Made by a program: the position numbers and the translations under genes. A stretch of 64,000 nt of DNA from CAIZGX01 sp046048875. Lineage in GTDB: Bacteria; Bacteroidota; Bacteroidia; Flavobacteriales_D; Sanyastnellaceae. The stretch lies in contig JBJOFG010000002.1 in the NCBI GenBank assembly GCA_046048875.1, positions 62,001 through 126,000 of the forward strand, given 5' to 3'. Shown one piece after another: positions 42,708 to 51,576 of the stretch. Under the pieces are notes generated by a model. The model was given only the letters and a program-made list of their open reading frames with translations. It had not been told where the DNA came from and did no database searches. The stretch's first letter is position 1; every line of letters starts with the position of its first letter.

Positions 42708-43250
42708 TCATTGGTAGTAAGGTGAAATCATGTAATAAACTACAACACCGGTAACGGCAACATAAAACCATATGGGCCACGTGTATTTGGCCAATTTCTT
42801 ATGTGCTGAGAATTCGGCAATTAAAGCGCGGTATGCGGTAAATAAAATGAAAGGAAGAATAACCGCAGCTAAGACAATATGTGTTGAAAGAATCACTAGA
42901 TAGAATCCACGCATTGAGTTTCCCTTTGGAAATTCTGTTTCACCAGCAAACATGTGATGGCCAATGTATGTCACTAAGAAAACAACGCTGAGGTATATAG
43001 CACCTTTCATTAGCTTCTTATGCAACTCAAAATTCTTTTTCTTAACGGCTACTAGGGCTGCAACAAGCAGAATCGAAACAGTTCCATTGATTATTGCATT
43101 TGCCTTTGCCAAAAGATGTACATCGAAACCTAAATCCACATTGGTGAATTTTAAGTAACGTAGAGAAACCACTACAAGGAATACTACTGCTGAAACGATA
43201 TAAATAAGCGTTTTCGCTAGTTTGTCGTTCTTTTTCAATTCTGCTTTCAT
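42708..43250 (-). CDS. DUF420 membrane protein (CtaM/YozB-like)
   Basis: The 180-residue protein has four to five membrane segments, conserved His within them (LNVHKKLMKG-type loop here reads ELHKKLMKGAIYLS, then GHHMFAGE and STHIVLAAVILPF), and a short C-terminus. DUF420 proteins such as CtaM are needed for assembly of aa3/ba3-type oxidases in Gram-positive bacteria, and the His suggest haem or copper contact. It lies between SCO and the small CxxC protein in the oxidase operon. Confidence 0.85.
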   Translation of the reverse strand: MKAELKKNDKLAKTLIYIVSAVVFLVVVSLRYLKFTNVDLGFDVHLLAKANAIINGTVSILLVAALVAVKKKNFELHKKLMKGAIYLSVVFLVTYIGHHMFAGETEFPKGNSMRGFYLVILSTHIVLAAVILPFILFTAYRALIAEFSAHKKLAKYTWPIWFYVAVTGVVVYYMISPYYQ

Positions 43251-43255
43251 TGATT

Positions 43256-43918
43256 TTATTTCTTGAGTAACAAATGTAAATCTTCAAACAACTGGTCAAC
43301 GGCTTTTGTTGACGTCCCGTCGTAATAACCGCGAATTTTTCCTTCTTGATCAATCAAAGCGATTTGATCGGTATGAAAAAAACCACCTTGTGCCGTATCC
43401 GAAGGGAATGCAGTTAGCTTATATCCTTCCTTGGCTTGCCAATAAATATCCTCTTCGTTTCCAGTAACGAAATTCCAATTCGAATAATCAGCACCCATGC
43501 GATCGGCATATGCTTTCAACACTTCAGGTGTATCGTGTTTTGGATCTACAGTGTGCGAAAGGAAGACAACTTGACCGTCTATATTTTCTGATTTTACCGA
43601 ATGCTGCAATCGTGCCATTTGAGAGGAAAGCATTGGACAAATACTGGTACAGTTAGTAAAGAAGAAATCGACCACCGCGATCTTTCCTGCCATGTATTCG
43701 TTGGTAAGAATCTTACCGTCTTGATTCGTAAAAGCGAACAAAGGAATAGGATCATACACCGTATCAGAAATGCCTTCACCTTTTTCATTGTATTTGATTT
43801 CAATTCCGAAATCACCGAAATAAGGCAATGACTTTACTTCCTGCTTTGGGCTTTTACCCTGCTCAGTGCACGCCGCAAGAACGACAAAAACAAACAAGAA
43901 AAAACGATTAATAGCCAC
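43256..43918 (-). CDS. SCO1/SenC copper chaperone
   Basis: The 220-residue protein is an exported thioredoxin-fold copper chaperone for the CuA centre. It has a signal or lipoprotein-like N-terminus (LFVFVVLAAC), the copper motif NCTSICPMLS with CxxxC, a VFLSHTVDPKHDTPE segment and the downstream His in GGFFHTDQIALID. It overlaps the upstream degenerate SCO-like gene by 11 bp. Confidence 0.93.
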   Translation of the reverse strand: MAINRFFLFVFVVLAACTEQGKSPKQEVKSLPYFGDFGIEIKYNEKGEGISDTVYDPIPLFAFTNQDGKILTNEYMAGKIAVVDFFFTNCTSICPMLSSQMARLQHSVKSENIDGQVVFLSHTVDPKHDTPEVLKAYADRMGADYSNWNFVTGNEEDIYWQAKEGYKLTAFPSDTAQGGFFHTDQIALIDQEGKIRGYYDGTSTKAVDQLFEDLHLLLKK

Positions 43919-44549
43919 GCTTTACTTTTCTCTTTTTATTCAAAATTGCAATATCCTCCATGAGGTTTTCAAAATGATATTCCGTGTTTCCGTAAAGGCC
44001 ACGAATATGTCCACCCTCATCAACTGCTCGAAAGACCGCCTCGTTCTTTAAATCTTTAATTAGAAATCCGTTTCGCACAAAAGCATCCATAGCTGCTGAA
44101 TCTCCTTGAAGAAACTGCCATTTATTCTTATTGTTTGAATATCTCAGGTTCTGGGTCACATAGGCTTTCACAGCGGCTGTATCGGAATAACCGTTTGGAT
44201 CGAAACAAACGATATAGATGTCTGGTTCCATTCTGAATTTAAAATTCGGAATAAGTAAACGCTCGGTAATCTTGGGAAGATTTGGGTCTTCAAAATCTAC
44301 GAAAGCCGCTACCCATATTTTACCCATTAAGGAATCACGCGTAATCAGCTTATTCTCTTGATTGGTAAAGGCAAAATCCGGAATTTGATAATCTGAAACG
44401 ACACATCCCGTATCGCAAGCTGGACCAAAGTACAGGGGCTCACTGAAATTGTGTTTACTCATTGGCCCAAGGACAATGAGCAAGATTAGGGGAATAAAAA
44501 AAAGCATACCCACTAATAGGATATACTTTTTTAGTTTTTTGTTTTTCAT
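43908..44549 (-). CDS. SCO-like membrane-anchored protein without the copper-binding CxxxC
   Basis: The 213-residue protein has an N-terminal membrane anchor (YILLVGMLFFIPLILLIVLG) and a SCO/thioredoxin-like domain: QIPDFAFTNQENKLITRDSL and the end RAVDEGGHIRGLYG match the neighbouring SCO. At the place of the CxxxC loop it reads FVDFEDPNLPKITERL, without Cys, and the copper His is replaced by Arg. A separate CDTGC pair lies earlier, between anchor and domain. It is probably a pseudo-SCO partner in oxidase assembly; its function is unknown. Confidence 0.8.
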   Translation of the reverse strand: MKNKKLKKYILLVGMLFFIPLILLIVLGPMSKHNFSEPLYFGPACDTGCVVSDYQIPDFAFTNQENKLITRDSLMGKIWVAAFVDFEDPNLPKITERLLIPNFKFRMEPDIYIVCFDPNGYSDTAAVKAYVTQNLRYSNNKNKWQFLQGDSAAMDAFVRNGFLIKDLKNEAVFRAVDEGGHIRGLYGNTEYHFENLMEDIAILNKKRKVKRGY

Positions 44550-44560
44550 TGCTCTTCAGC

Positions 44561-44938
44561 TTAGCCGAAGATGTTGTGTCCTGTTTGCACACTCACACCT
44601 TCATACAAACCAATAAATATGAGATACATAATGAATAATGCGTATGGCAGAAGAATTACATACTTCAAGTTTCTTCTTTCGTCACCAAGGTGCATAAAAA
44701 TTAAAACGATGTATGCAGCCTTCACCAAAGTTAGAACCAAGAAAGTCAATTTAATTGCCTCCCAAGTGAATGTTCCATTTCTTTTGAACGCGACACCCAT
44801 GAATACTTCAATGATTGTGATTACTGTTAAAAGAACAGTAACAGCATATAATTTTTTACGAATTTGCTTTCCTGTAGCTTCATCGTGCTTTGCATTAAGA
44901 GCGTAGCTCTCGTTTACAATTAAGTCGTCTCTTTCCAT
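44561..44938 (-). CDS. Cytochrome c oxidase subunit IV family protein
   Basis: From the ATG at 44938 this is 125 residues with a charged N-terminus and three membrane segments (about 35-55, 65-85 and 95-115), including LTFLVLTLVKAAYIVLIFMHLGDE, a pattern of COX4/CyoD-type small subunits with the conserved MHL. It follows the subunit III gene by 14 bp. A longer upstream frame overlaps that gene and is unlikely. Confidence 0.88.
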   Translation of the reverse strand: MERDDLIVNESYALNAKHDEATGKQIRKKLYAVTVLLTVITIIEVFMGVAFKRNGTFTWEAIKLTFLVLTLVKAAYIVLIFMHLGDERRNLKYVILLPYALFIMYLIFIGLYEGVSVQTGHNIFG

Positions 44939-44952
44939 GATAATCAGCGATA

Positions 44953-45978
44953 TTAGATAAGGTAGAAGAATGTGAATACGAATACCCAAACAAGGTCAAC
45001 GAAGTGCCAGTACAATCCGATTTTCTCAATCATTTCATAGTGACCACGTTTTTCGAAAACTCCTTTAACAGCCATTAACCAAATGATGACGTTAATAACC
45101 ACACCTGAGAATACGTGAAATCCGTGGAAACCAGTTACAAAGAAGAAGAAGTTCGCGTACTGCTGTTGAATAGCATATTCATTCTTGTGCATATTAGCTC
45201 CGAAAGCCATTGTTCCAGCTTCCATTGCCGACCATATTTTCTTCGCATCTTCACCTTTAACAACTAATTTGCGCAGGTCCTTTCCGTCTCTGTGCTCAAG
45301 GGTGTATTTATTCAAAATGATTTCTTCTGGAACCATTGTCGAAATGTCTTCGTGTGTTTCAGCGGCAGTGTGATCACCGTGGGCACCGTGTGCGTCATGA
45401 GAAGCAGGCTCTTCAGCCGCTTCCATAGCATGCTCATACTTATGACCGAAGTCGCTCGTCATGTGAACCCAAGCGCCATTCTCCAACGAAATTTGATATG
45501 TGTTACCCGCATCGTCTGCTGCTGTAACCGTCATGGGTTGGTTAATTTGGAATCCACCACCCGAACCGTGAATGAAGTGAGACCATTCCCAAGCTTGAGA
45601 GCCTAAGAAGAAGAATCCACCAATGATTGTAAGTCCTAACCACTTCACTACTCCCTTTTTATCCATACGATGTCCAGCTTCTACAGCTAACACCATGGTT
45701 ACAGAAGAAATAATCAAGATGAAAGTCATTAAAGCCACATACATCAAAGGATATGAACCGTGCAGACCAGGCAGGGCTTCGAAAACTTGTTCACCAACAG
45801 GCCACAAATCCGAACTTCCATGACGAATAACTCCATAAGCTGTAAGAAGTCCTCCAAATGTGAGGGCATCCGATACAAGGAAAAACCACATCATCATTTT
45901 ACCATAAGAAACGCTGAAAGGAGAACGGTTACCGCCCCATAATTCGTCCTTAGTTACATGTTCTGCTTGACCTGCCAT
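44953..45978 (-). CDS. Cytochrome c oxidase subunit III with hydrophilic insert
   Basis: The membrane segments are those of haem-copper oxidase subunit III (MMMWFFLVSDALTFGG, FFLGSQAWEWSHFI, FFFFVTGFHGFHVFSGV, IGLYWHFVDLVWVFVFTFFYL). At 341 residues it is long because of a hydrophilic insert of about 120 residues (about 138-262) with a His-rich stretch SHDAHGAHGDHTAAETHED. Such inserts occur in Bacteroidota oxidases. A second subunit III protein is encoded upstream. Confidence 0.93.
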   Translation of the reverse strand: MAGQAEHVTKDELWGGNRSPFSVSYGKMMMWFFLVSDALTFGGLLTAYGVIRHGSSDLWPVGEQVFEALPGLHGSYPLMYVALMTFILIISSVTMVLAVEAGHRMDKKGVVKWLGLTIIGGFFFLGSQAWEWSHFIHGSGGGFQINQPMTVTAADDAGNTYQISLENGAWVHMTSDFGHKYEHAMEAAEEPASHDAHGAHGDHTAAETHEDISTMVPEEIILNKYTLEHRDGKDLRKLVVKGEDAKKIWSAMEAGTMAFGANMHKNEYAIQQQYANFFFFVTGFHGFHVFSGVVINVIIWLMAVKGVFEKRGHYEMIEKIGLYWHFVDLVWVFVFTFFYLI

Positions 45979-46087
45979 AATAGTGAATGAAATTTGGGTG
46001 CAATTTTACTTCAAAAGCTTCAATTTAGAAAAGAGAATCGGCATTTTTCACTATTTTGAATAATTCTGAATAAGCCGCAAGCGTGGT

Positions 46088-46867
46088 TTAATAGATGTAA
46101 AAAATGAAGAAGAATAAGTAAATCCAAAGAATCCCCATGAAATGCCAATACATTCCATTAGAGTTTAAACTGATCCAATTGTCTTTATTTAGTGTTCCCT
46201 TCTTCAATCGAACCAAATTCACGAGAAGGTAAACAAGTCCGAAAAATAAGTGAGCGATGTGTAAATAGATTAGCACACTTAACATAGCGCCCGAGGCATT
46301 GAAGGTTGTTTGGACTTCCAGTGTTTTGTCTTCACGCGATTGATCCGGGCGAACGTAATAATAGTTCTCACCTTCTTTCACAAGCTTTTGTCCGTTCAGT
46401 TCGAAGTAATAATTCGTTCCGTACTCGCCGTTCAACTTTCCCAAGGTGTTCCAACGTGATTGCTTCAAACCTTGTTCAGTTTGAGTAATGGTGTTACCCA
46501 TTCCCATAGCTGCCATTTCATTCCAACCTGTGTTTTGGGTGTAAACGAATCCCAATCCTAACAAGAACGTTGCGAGTGTTCCGAACAAAGCAGTCGACTG
46601 CTTTCCGGCTTTCAAGGATCTTAAGGCAATAATGAGCGTAGCGCTGCTTAAAACGATAAGGGCATTGCCTACCCAAAAGATTGTCGGTGGTTGAATGTGT
46701 ACCCACAATAATTTACCGTAGAGTACCATTATTGCGCTGGTAATTCCGCCAAAAAGCATCACAACCGCGAAAATTAAAAACCACACAATCATTTTCTTTG
46801 AACGAAGTTTCACTGCTACATCGTGACCTTCGAAAGCATCGATTTCTTTAAAGTCTGTGTTTTCCAT
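46088..46867 (-). CDS. Second cytochrome c oxidase subunit III-like protein
   Basis: The 259-residue protein has the subunit III layout: a charged N-terminus, four to five membrane segments, and a C-terminal SNGMYWHFMGILWIYLFFFIFY that mirrors the neighbouring subunit. Between segments (about 118-195) is a hydrophilic insert with YYFELNGQKLVKEG. Bacteroidota oxidase operons often carry two such genes. Its start overlaps the ctaB stop by one base (46867). The 109-bp gap before the next subunit III gene holds a TAAAATTG near-box but no clear terminator. Confidence 0.88.
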   Translation of the reverse strand: MENTDFKEIDAFEGHDVAVKLRSKKMIVWFLIFAVVMLFGGITSAIMVLYGKLLWVHIQPPTIFWVGNALIVLSSATLIIALRSLKAGKQSTALFGTLATFLLGLGFVYTQNTGWNEMAAMGMGNTITQTEQGLKQSRWNTLGKLNGEYGTNYYFELNGQKLVKEGENYYYVRPDQSREDKTLEVQTTFNASGAMLSVLIYLHIAHLFFGLVYLLVNLVRLKKGTLNKDNWISLNSNGMYWHFMGILWIYLFFFIFYIY

Positions 46868-47763
46868 TAGATTTTATCTATTACGTAGGCTATTTGAACA
46901 ATGGGTAAATAAAAGAACGACGCAAACATAACTTTCCGTGCATTCAACAAAGTAGGTTCTTTAAAAAGTTTATAGGCGAGGAACGAAATCCATAGGCCTG
47001 CTATGGTTACAATAACGGCTGCGATATTGCCTACCATAGGCGTTTCCAAGGGAAGTGTCCAAGGCAAAAGGCTCACTGGAATAAGGAAAAAACTGTAAAT
47101 CATAATTTGAAACGCCGTCTTCTGGTCTGGCATTCCATTGAAAGGAAGAAGCTTGTATCCTCCTCTGTTGTAGTCTTCATGCGATACCCAAGCAATGGCC
47201 CAGAAGTGAGGAAATTGCCACATGAATTGAACGGCAAATAAGATGCCCGCTTCTAATCCGAAATCATTCGTTGCAGCTACATAGCCTATTAGAGGCGCAA
47301 TTGCCCCTGGAAAAGCACCAATGAAAACAGCCCAAGGAGAAACTCGTTTAAGCGGTGTGTAGATAAAGGCGTAAGATAGAAACGCGGAAAATCCGAGAAT
47401 TCCCGAAGCTGCATTTAAAAAATAGAAGAGAATGAATATTCCAATTCCCGCAGCTACAATCGAAACGAACCAAGCGCCGAGTGTAGAAATTCGATTGGTT
47501 GGAAGTGGACGAGTTCTTGTGCGGTGCATGAGTGCATCCCACTGTCTTTCGAGAACTTGATTGGCACCGTTACTTCCACCCGCTAATAAAAAACCTGCTA
47601 GTATCAGCCAACCTATTTTATCGAATTGCCACTCCTCTGCTCCCATTTCGTAGGAGAGAATGCAGGAAACCACCACCAAAAACGATAAGCGCAGTTTGAA
47701 TAAATCCAAAGCGGCTTTGACTTTCATCCATACACCTGATTTCTCTTCAACCGAAACTTCCAT
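46867..47763 (-). CDS. ctaB: Protohaem IX farnesyltransferase (haem O synthase)
   Basis: CtaB/CyoE adds a farnesyl group to haem B to make haem O for oxidases. The polyprenyltransferase motif NQVLERQWDALMHRTRTRP with its Asp-rich signature, the second DYNRGG-type motif (HEDYNRGGYKLLP), and about eight to nine membrane segments are present. At 298 residues it is the usual length. It heads the oxidase operon, with a perfect -7 box upstream. Confidence 0.95.
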   Translation of the reverse strand: MEVSVEEKSGVWMKVKAALDLFKLRLSFLVVVSCILSYEMGAEEWQFDKIGWLILAGFLLAGGSNGANQVLERQWDALMHRTRTRPLPTNRISTLGAWFVSIVAAGIGIFILFYFLNAASGILGFSAFLSYAFIYTPLKRVSPWAVFIGAFPGAIAPLIGYVAATNDFGLEAGILFAVQFMWQFPHFWAIAWVSHEDYNRGGYKLLPFNGMPDQKTAFQIMIYSFFLIPVSLLPWTLPLETPMVGNIAAVIVTIAGLWISFLAYKLFKEPTLLNARKVMFASFFYLPIVQIAYVIDKI

Positions 47764-47784
47764 TTCCGCTTAACTAATTTTTTG

Positions 47785-47792
47785 CAAAAGTA
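47785..47792 (-). promoter_or_regulatory. -7 box of the cytochrome oxidase operon
   Basis: The minus strand reads TACTTTTG, a perfect TAnnTTTG box, 21 nt before the ctaB ATG. A -33 TTTG at the proper distance is not evident. Confidence 0.5.
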
Positions 47793-47814
47793 CTGCTTAT
47801 TTGCTCTTGAATGA

Positions 47815-49230
47815 TTAATAATCCCAACGTCTCACAGGGCGAAATCCTTTCCGAACACCGACCATTAGCCATGCTTCTTTGAAGGGATCTATGCGTCTGT
47901 CTTCCGAGCGATAGCGAGCGAAACCAAAAACTTGAAGAGCGGGAGTCCATTGATAAGCCGCCTCTGCGTTCACAACGAATAACGTACTCCTATTTCCTTG
48001 AAGGATATTGTTACCATATACGCTCCATGGGTTGACGTAAGATTGGAAGATGTTGCCTCCCACATTGCGATTGGTATCTCTTCCGAAGGCAGCCCAAACA
48101 ATGCTTGCTGAATAGTTCCACTTATCGCGACTGTAATTTGCAGAAGTGTACCACTCATAAAAATTAGCGCCGAGCGGGTGAGCTAGAGGCTGGCCCATGT
48201 GTTCCCACGCCTGAATCTCACTTCCGTGCGTGTAGGTGAAAGGTCTAACAAAAGACCATTCCGTAAGAACTGATAGACCTTCAACTTTCTTCGGAGTTAA
48301 CCGCATACCGAATTGCATCCCGAATTTATTTCCCCACCAACCGTTTCTGTTTCGCAGCTCACTCACTAAAAATTCATCCAATACCATCTGACCGTATAGC
48401 TCTAAATCATTGCTATGCTTGTACATTGCTGAAGCGCCTAATAAGACGTTATCTGCAGACCCTTGAGAAAATTCAGCAGGACGATAAAACAAAAATGGGT
48501 TCAAATAATGCAAATCCAATTCACGACGACTCGCGGAATCGCGTGCCTGCCAAACGACCATTTCATGCGCGGAAACAGACCACTTCTTGTTAATCTTCCA
48601 CTCTAACGTGTGCACCGCGACGTACTTCGGATTTAAATCGAAATGATTTTGCATGCGTTGAAGGCTATGTGTTCGCGACCAAAGATTCGTGAATGTAATT
48701 TTCTTTCCAATCTTCGTTTCCAATTTCATAAATGGAAGAGCACTTGCGCTGCTAGAAAGAATGAGCGAGCGATAACCGTATCCTAAATTCTGTCTTGAAT
48801 TACCCGCAGACCACGTGAAGTGATTGCCCAATTTTCTTGAATAAACTATTTCCGGAAGTGCCGCAAAAGCTGTGGCTCCGGAATCGGGAGTAAGCACTCT
48901 TCCAAAGTTTGGAAGAACCCCTAATGAATCTAAAAAACGTTTGTTGAATTCTGGCAAATGAAACACTGCTCCGGTAATGGAGACCTTCAATCTATTCTTC
49001 TCGTTTTTATAAATGTTGCTGTAGTTCAATACTGCTGAATAACCGAGGTTTGAAATTTCGCGCGAACGATCAAGACCGGCGGCCAATTCGAAATTGAATT
49101 TAGACGTTATTGTATCTTGCGCAAACCTAGGATTAAAAATAGGGTCGGCCAAAGGACGAAGTAACGTGTCTTGCGAAAAGACAATATTCCCTGCGATAAA
49201 AAGCGTAAGTATAGCAATGATTTTTTTCAC
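47815..49230 (-). CDS. Wzi/RemB-like outer-membrane beta-barrel protein
   Basis: The 471-residue protein has a signal peptide (IIAILTLFIAGNIVFSQ) and alternating barrel strands to the end (VRKGFRPVRRWDY, final aromatic). The segments YSRKLGNHFTWSAGNSRQ, GYGYRSLILSSS and LHYLNPFLFYRPAEF recall the Wzi capsule-assembly family and the gliding-related RemB protein of Flavobacterium. A role in surface polysaccharide attachment or motility is plausible but not shown. It begins at a GTG codon; no in-frame ATG gives a signal peptide. It is monocistronic, 51 bp upstream of ctaB. Confidence 0.6.
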   Translation of the reverse strand: MKKIIAILTLFIAGNIVFSQDTLLRPLADPIFNPRFAQDTITSKFNFELAAGLDRSREISNLGYSAVLNYSNIYKNEKNRLKVSITGAVFHLPEFNKRFLDSLGVLPNFGRVLTPDSGATAFAALPEIVYSRKLGNHFTWSAGNSRQNLGYGYRSLILSSSASALPFMKLETKIGKKITFTNLWSRTHSLQRMQNHFDLNPKYVAVHTLEWKINKKWSVSAHEMVVWQARDSASRRELDLHYLNPFLFYRPAEFSQGSADNVLLGASAMYKHSNDLELYGQMVLDEFLVSELRNRNGWWGNKFGMQFGMRLTPKKVEGLSVLTEWSFVRPFTYTHGSEIQAWEHMGQPLAHPLGANFYEWYTSANYSRDKWNYSASIVWAAFGRDTNRNVGGNIFQSYVNPWSVYGNNILQGNRSTLFVVNAEAAYQWTPALQVFGFARYRSEDRRIDPFKEAWLMVGVRKGFRPVRRWDY

Positions 49231-49327
49231 GAGGGGAAGATAGAGCAGTCTTTCAAAACATGCATTGTTAATAGGTAATAAGTTTCACAATTTTATGTTG
49301 AAAGAATAGCCTTTAATTTGTGTTGTT

Positions 49328-51547
49328 ATGGCGAAAATAGAAATTGATTTAGAGGAAGAGAATCGCGAGATACTTCGCAGATACCGCGCACTCTTGCGCG
49401 TTTGTTATCGCTCGAAAACACGTGCCGATCGTGCGCGGATACGCAAAGCCTTCGAGCTTTCCGTAGATGCCCACAAAGACATGCGACGCAAGAGCGGCGA
49501 GCCCTACATCTACCACCCCATTGCCGTGGCAAAAATAGCAGCGGAAGAACTGGGGCTAGATACCATGAGCATTGTTTGTGCGCTGCTTCACGATACCGTA
49601 GAGGATACTGAAATTACGCTCGACGATATTCAACGTCAGTTCGGAAAAAAAGAACGCGTAATTATCGACGGCCTGACAAAGATTTCCGGTGTTGCAGACT
49701 TGAGCTCTAGCGATCAGGCCGAGAACTTTCGCAAGATGCTTCTGACGCTGTCAGACGACGTGCGCGTGATCCTGATTAAACTCGCCGACCGATTGCACAA
49801 CATGCGCACGCTCGATCATATGCGTCGCGACAAGCAATTGAAAATTGCGAGTGAAACATTGTTCATGTATGCGCCGCTTGCGCATCGATTGGGTCTATAC
49901 AACATTAAAACAGAACTCGAAGATTTAAGCCTGAAGTTTACCGATCCCGAAGCCTTCGACGAAATCGTTACCAAACTTCAAAAGACACAAGCCGTTCGTA
50001 CACGATTCATTAATCAATTCACCCTTCCTATACGTCGTGCACTTGATGAACAAGGATTGATTTACGAAATCAAAAGCCGCACGAAAAGCGTCTTCAGTAT
50101 CTACAATAAGATTCACACGAAAGGAGTTCCGTTCGAAGAAATCTACGATTTATTCGCGATACGAATTATTCTTAAAACACCGCACGAACTTGAGAAATCG
50201 GATTGCTGGCGCGTATACTCGGTTGTTACCGATTTCTACCACCCGAGCCCTGAGCGATTGCGCGATTGGATAAGCACACCTAAGAGCAGCGGATATGAAT
50301 CATTGCATACAACAGTCATGTCGCCAACTGGAAAATGGGTAGAGGTTCAAATTCGAAGCGAACGCATGGACGACCTCGCCGAGAAAGGATATGCGGCACA
50401 TTGGAAATACAAAGACGCCATTGAAAGTCCGGAGAGCAAACTCGACAAATGGCTCGGACAAATTCGCGAAGTCTTGGAGGCGCCAAGTGATAACGCCATC
50501 GAGTTCATTGACAATTTCAAGCTTTCATTATTCAGCGAAGAAATTTATGTCTTCACGCCAAGTGGTGATTTAAAAACACTTCCAGTTGGTTCCACCACCT
50601 TAGACTTTGCCTTCCTCATTCACTCGCAAATCGGCTACCAATGCATTGGAGCAAAAGTGAATCACAAATTGGAACCGCTCAGTCATAAACTCAGCAGCGG
50701 TGATCAAGTTGAAATTTTAACATCGAAGAAACAACGACCGAAAGAAGATTGGTTAAAAATTGTAATCACGGCTTCTGCGCGTCAGAAGATTAAAACCGCT
50801 CTTAAAGAAGAGAAAAAACAGATTTCCGAAGAAGGAAAAGAAATGCTCAAGCGAAAATTCAATTCGCTTAAAATCTCTTGGCAAAGTAAAAACATTGATG
50901 AGTTTGTTCGCGCTTACCAATGCGTTTCTGCGGTTGACTTCTACTACAAAATTGCAAAGGGAAGAATTGAGTTGAAGAAGTTAAAACCGCACACCGTTGA
51001 AGGTGATCGCATTCGATTTGAAAGACATGCTCCAATTGAAAAACACGAAGACACCACACACATTGTTACAACTGCTCCTTCATCTGGAGATACTGTGCTG
51101 ATTGGTGACGATAAACAAAAAGTAGATTTCAGTTTAGCGCCTTGTTGCAATCCAATTCCGGGGGATGAAGTATTCGGTTTTATTACTGTTTCAGAAGGGA
51201 TAAAAATTCACCGAACGAACTGTCCGAATGCGCAAGAGCTCATGAGCAAATACGCGTATCGCGTGATTAAAGCAAAATGGAGCAGCAACGACTTGGTGCA
51301 GTTTGAAGTGGGATTGAAGTTTTCAGGAACCGATGATGTGGGTTTGGTACAAAAAATAACCAACATCATTTCTACCGATATGAACGTGAACATGCGCGCC
51401 ATTTCTTTCGAAGCCCGCGATGGAATTTTCGAAGGGAAAGTAATTGTGTTGGTTCATGATACAGAACACTTGAACCATTTGATTAAAAATCTGAAAGATG
51501 TCGATGGTGTTCTAACGGTCGATCGTATTGAGAGTGAATTTGCTTAA
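49328..51547 (+). CDS. Bifunctional (p)ppGpp synthetase/hydrolase, Rel/SpoT family
   Basis: The 739-residue protein is a long RSH enzyme. It has an HD hydrolase domain with intact metal motif (IYHPIAVAKI, then LLHDTVEDTE, and KLADRLHNMRTL), a synthetase domain (IYDLFAIRII, then STPKSSGYESLHTTV and VEVQIRSERMDDLAEKG), a TGS domain (about 395-460; EEIYVFTPSGDLKTLP), a zinc-finger-type region (APCCNPIPGDEVFGFIT) and a C-terminal ACT domain. Both activities should be intact. The 5' third is visibly richer in GC and in Arg CGC codons than its neighbours, without another sign of transfer. Confidence 0.96.
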   Translation: MAKIEIDLEEENREILRRYRALLRVCYRSKTRADRARIRKAFELSVDAHKDMRRKSGEPYIYHPIAVAKIAAEELGLDTMSIVCALLHDTVEDTEITLDDIQRQFGKKERVIIDGLTKISGVADLSSSDQAENFRKMLLTLSDDVRVILIKLADRLHNMRTLDHMRRDKQLKIASETLFMYAPLAHRLGLYNIKTELEDLSLKFTDPEAFDEIVTKLQKTQAVRTRFINQFTLPIRRALDEQGLIYEIKSRTKSVFSIYNKIHTKGVPFEEIYDLFAIRIILKTPHELEKSDCWRVYSVVTDFYHPSPERLRDWISTPKSSGYESLHTTVMSPTGKWVEVQIRSERMDDLAEKGYAAHWKYKDAIESPESKLDKWLGQIREVLEAPSDNAIEFIDNFKLSLFSEEIYVFTPSGDLKTLPVGSTTLDFAFLIHSQIGYQCIGAKVNHKLEPLSHKLSSGDQVEILTSKKQRPKEDWLKIVITASARQKIKTALKEEKKQISEEGKEMLKRKFNSLKISWQSKNIDEFVRAYQCVSAVDFYYKIAKGRIELKKLKPHTVEGDRIRFERHAPIEKHEDTTHIVTTAPSSGDTVLIGDDKQKVDFSLAPCCNPIPGDEVFGFITVSEGIKIHRTNCPNAQELMSKYAYRVIKAKWSSNDLVQFEVGLKFSGTDDVGLVQKITNIISTDMNVNMRAISFEARDGIFEGKVIVLVHDTEHLNHLIKNLKDVDGVLTVDRIESEFA

Positions 51548-51564
51548 TGCGCCTTCATCTTTCG

Positions 51565-51572
51565 TATTTTTG
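51565..51572 (+). promoter_or_regulatory. -7 box of the GGGP synthase gene, 4 nt from its ATG
   Basis: TATTTTTG, a perfect TAnnTTTG box, is followed by AAAC and the ATG at 51577. A TTTG 22 nt upstream (51539-51542), spanning the last codons of the Rel gene, may be the -33 element. A leaderless transcript is likely. Confidence 0.6.
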
Positions 51573-51576
51573 AAAC

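Noticed and set aside
45979..46087. Small RNA or tRNA in the 109-bp gap between the two subunit III genes
   Set aside because: No cloverleaf, stem-loop with T-run or conserved RNA motif is visible; only a TAAAATTG near-promoter box.
49328..49900. GC-richer 5' part of the Rel/SpoT gene as recent gene transfer
   Set aside because: The reading frame is continuous with a normal Rel architecture; the bias fits high Arg/Asp/Ala content of the HD domain.
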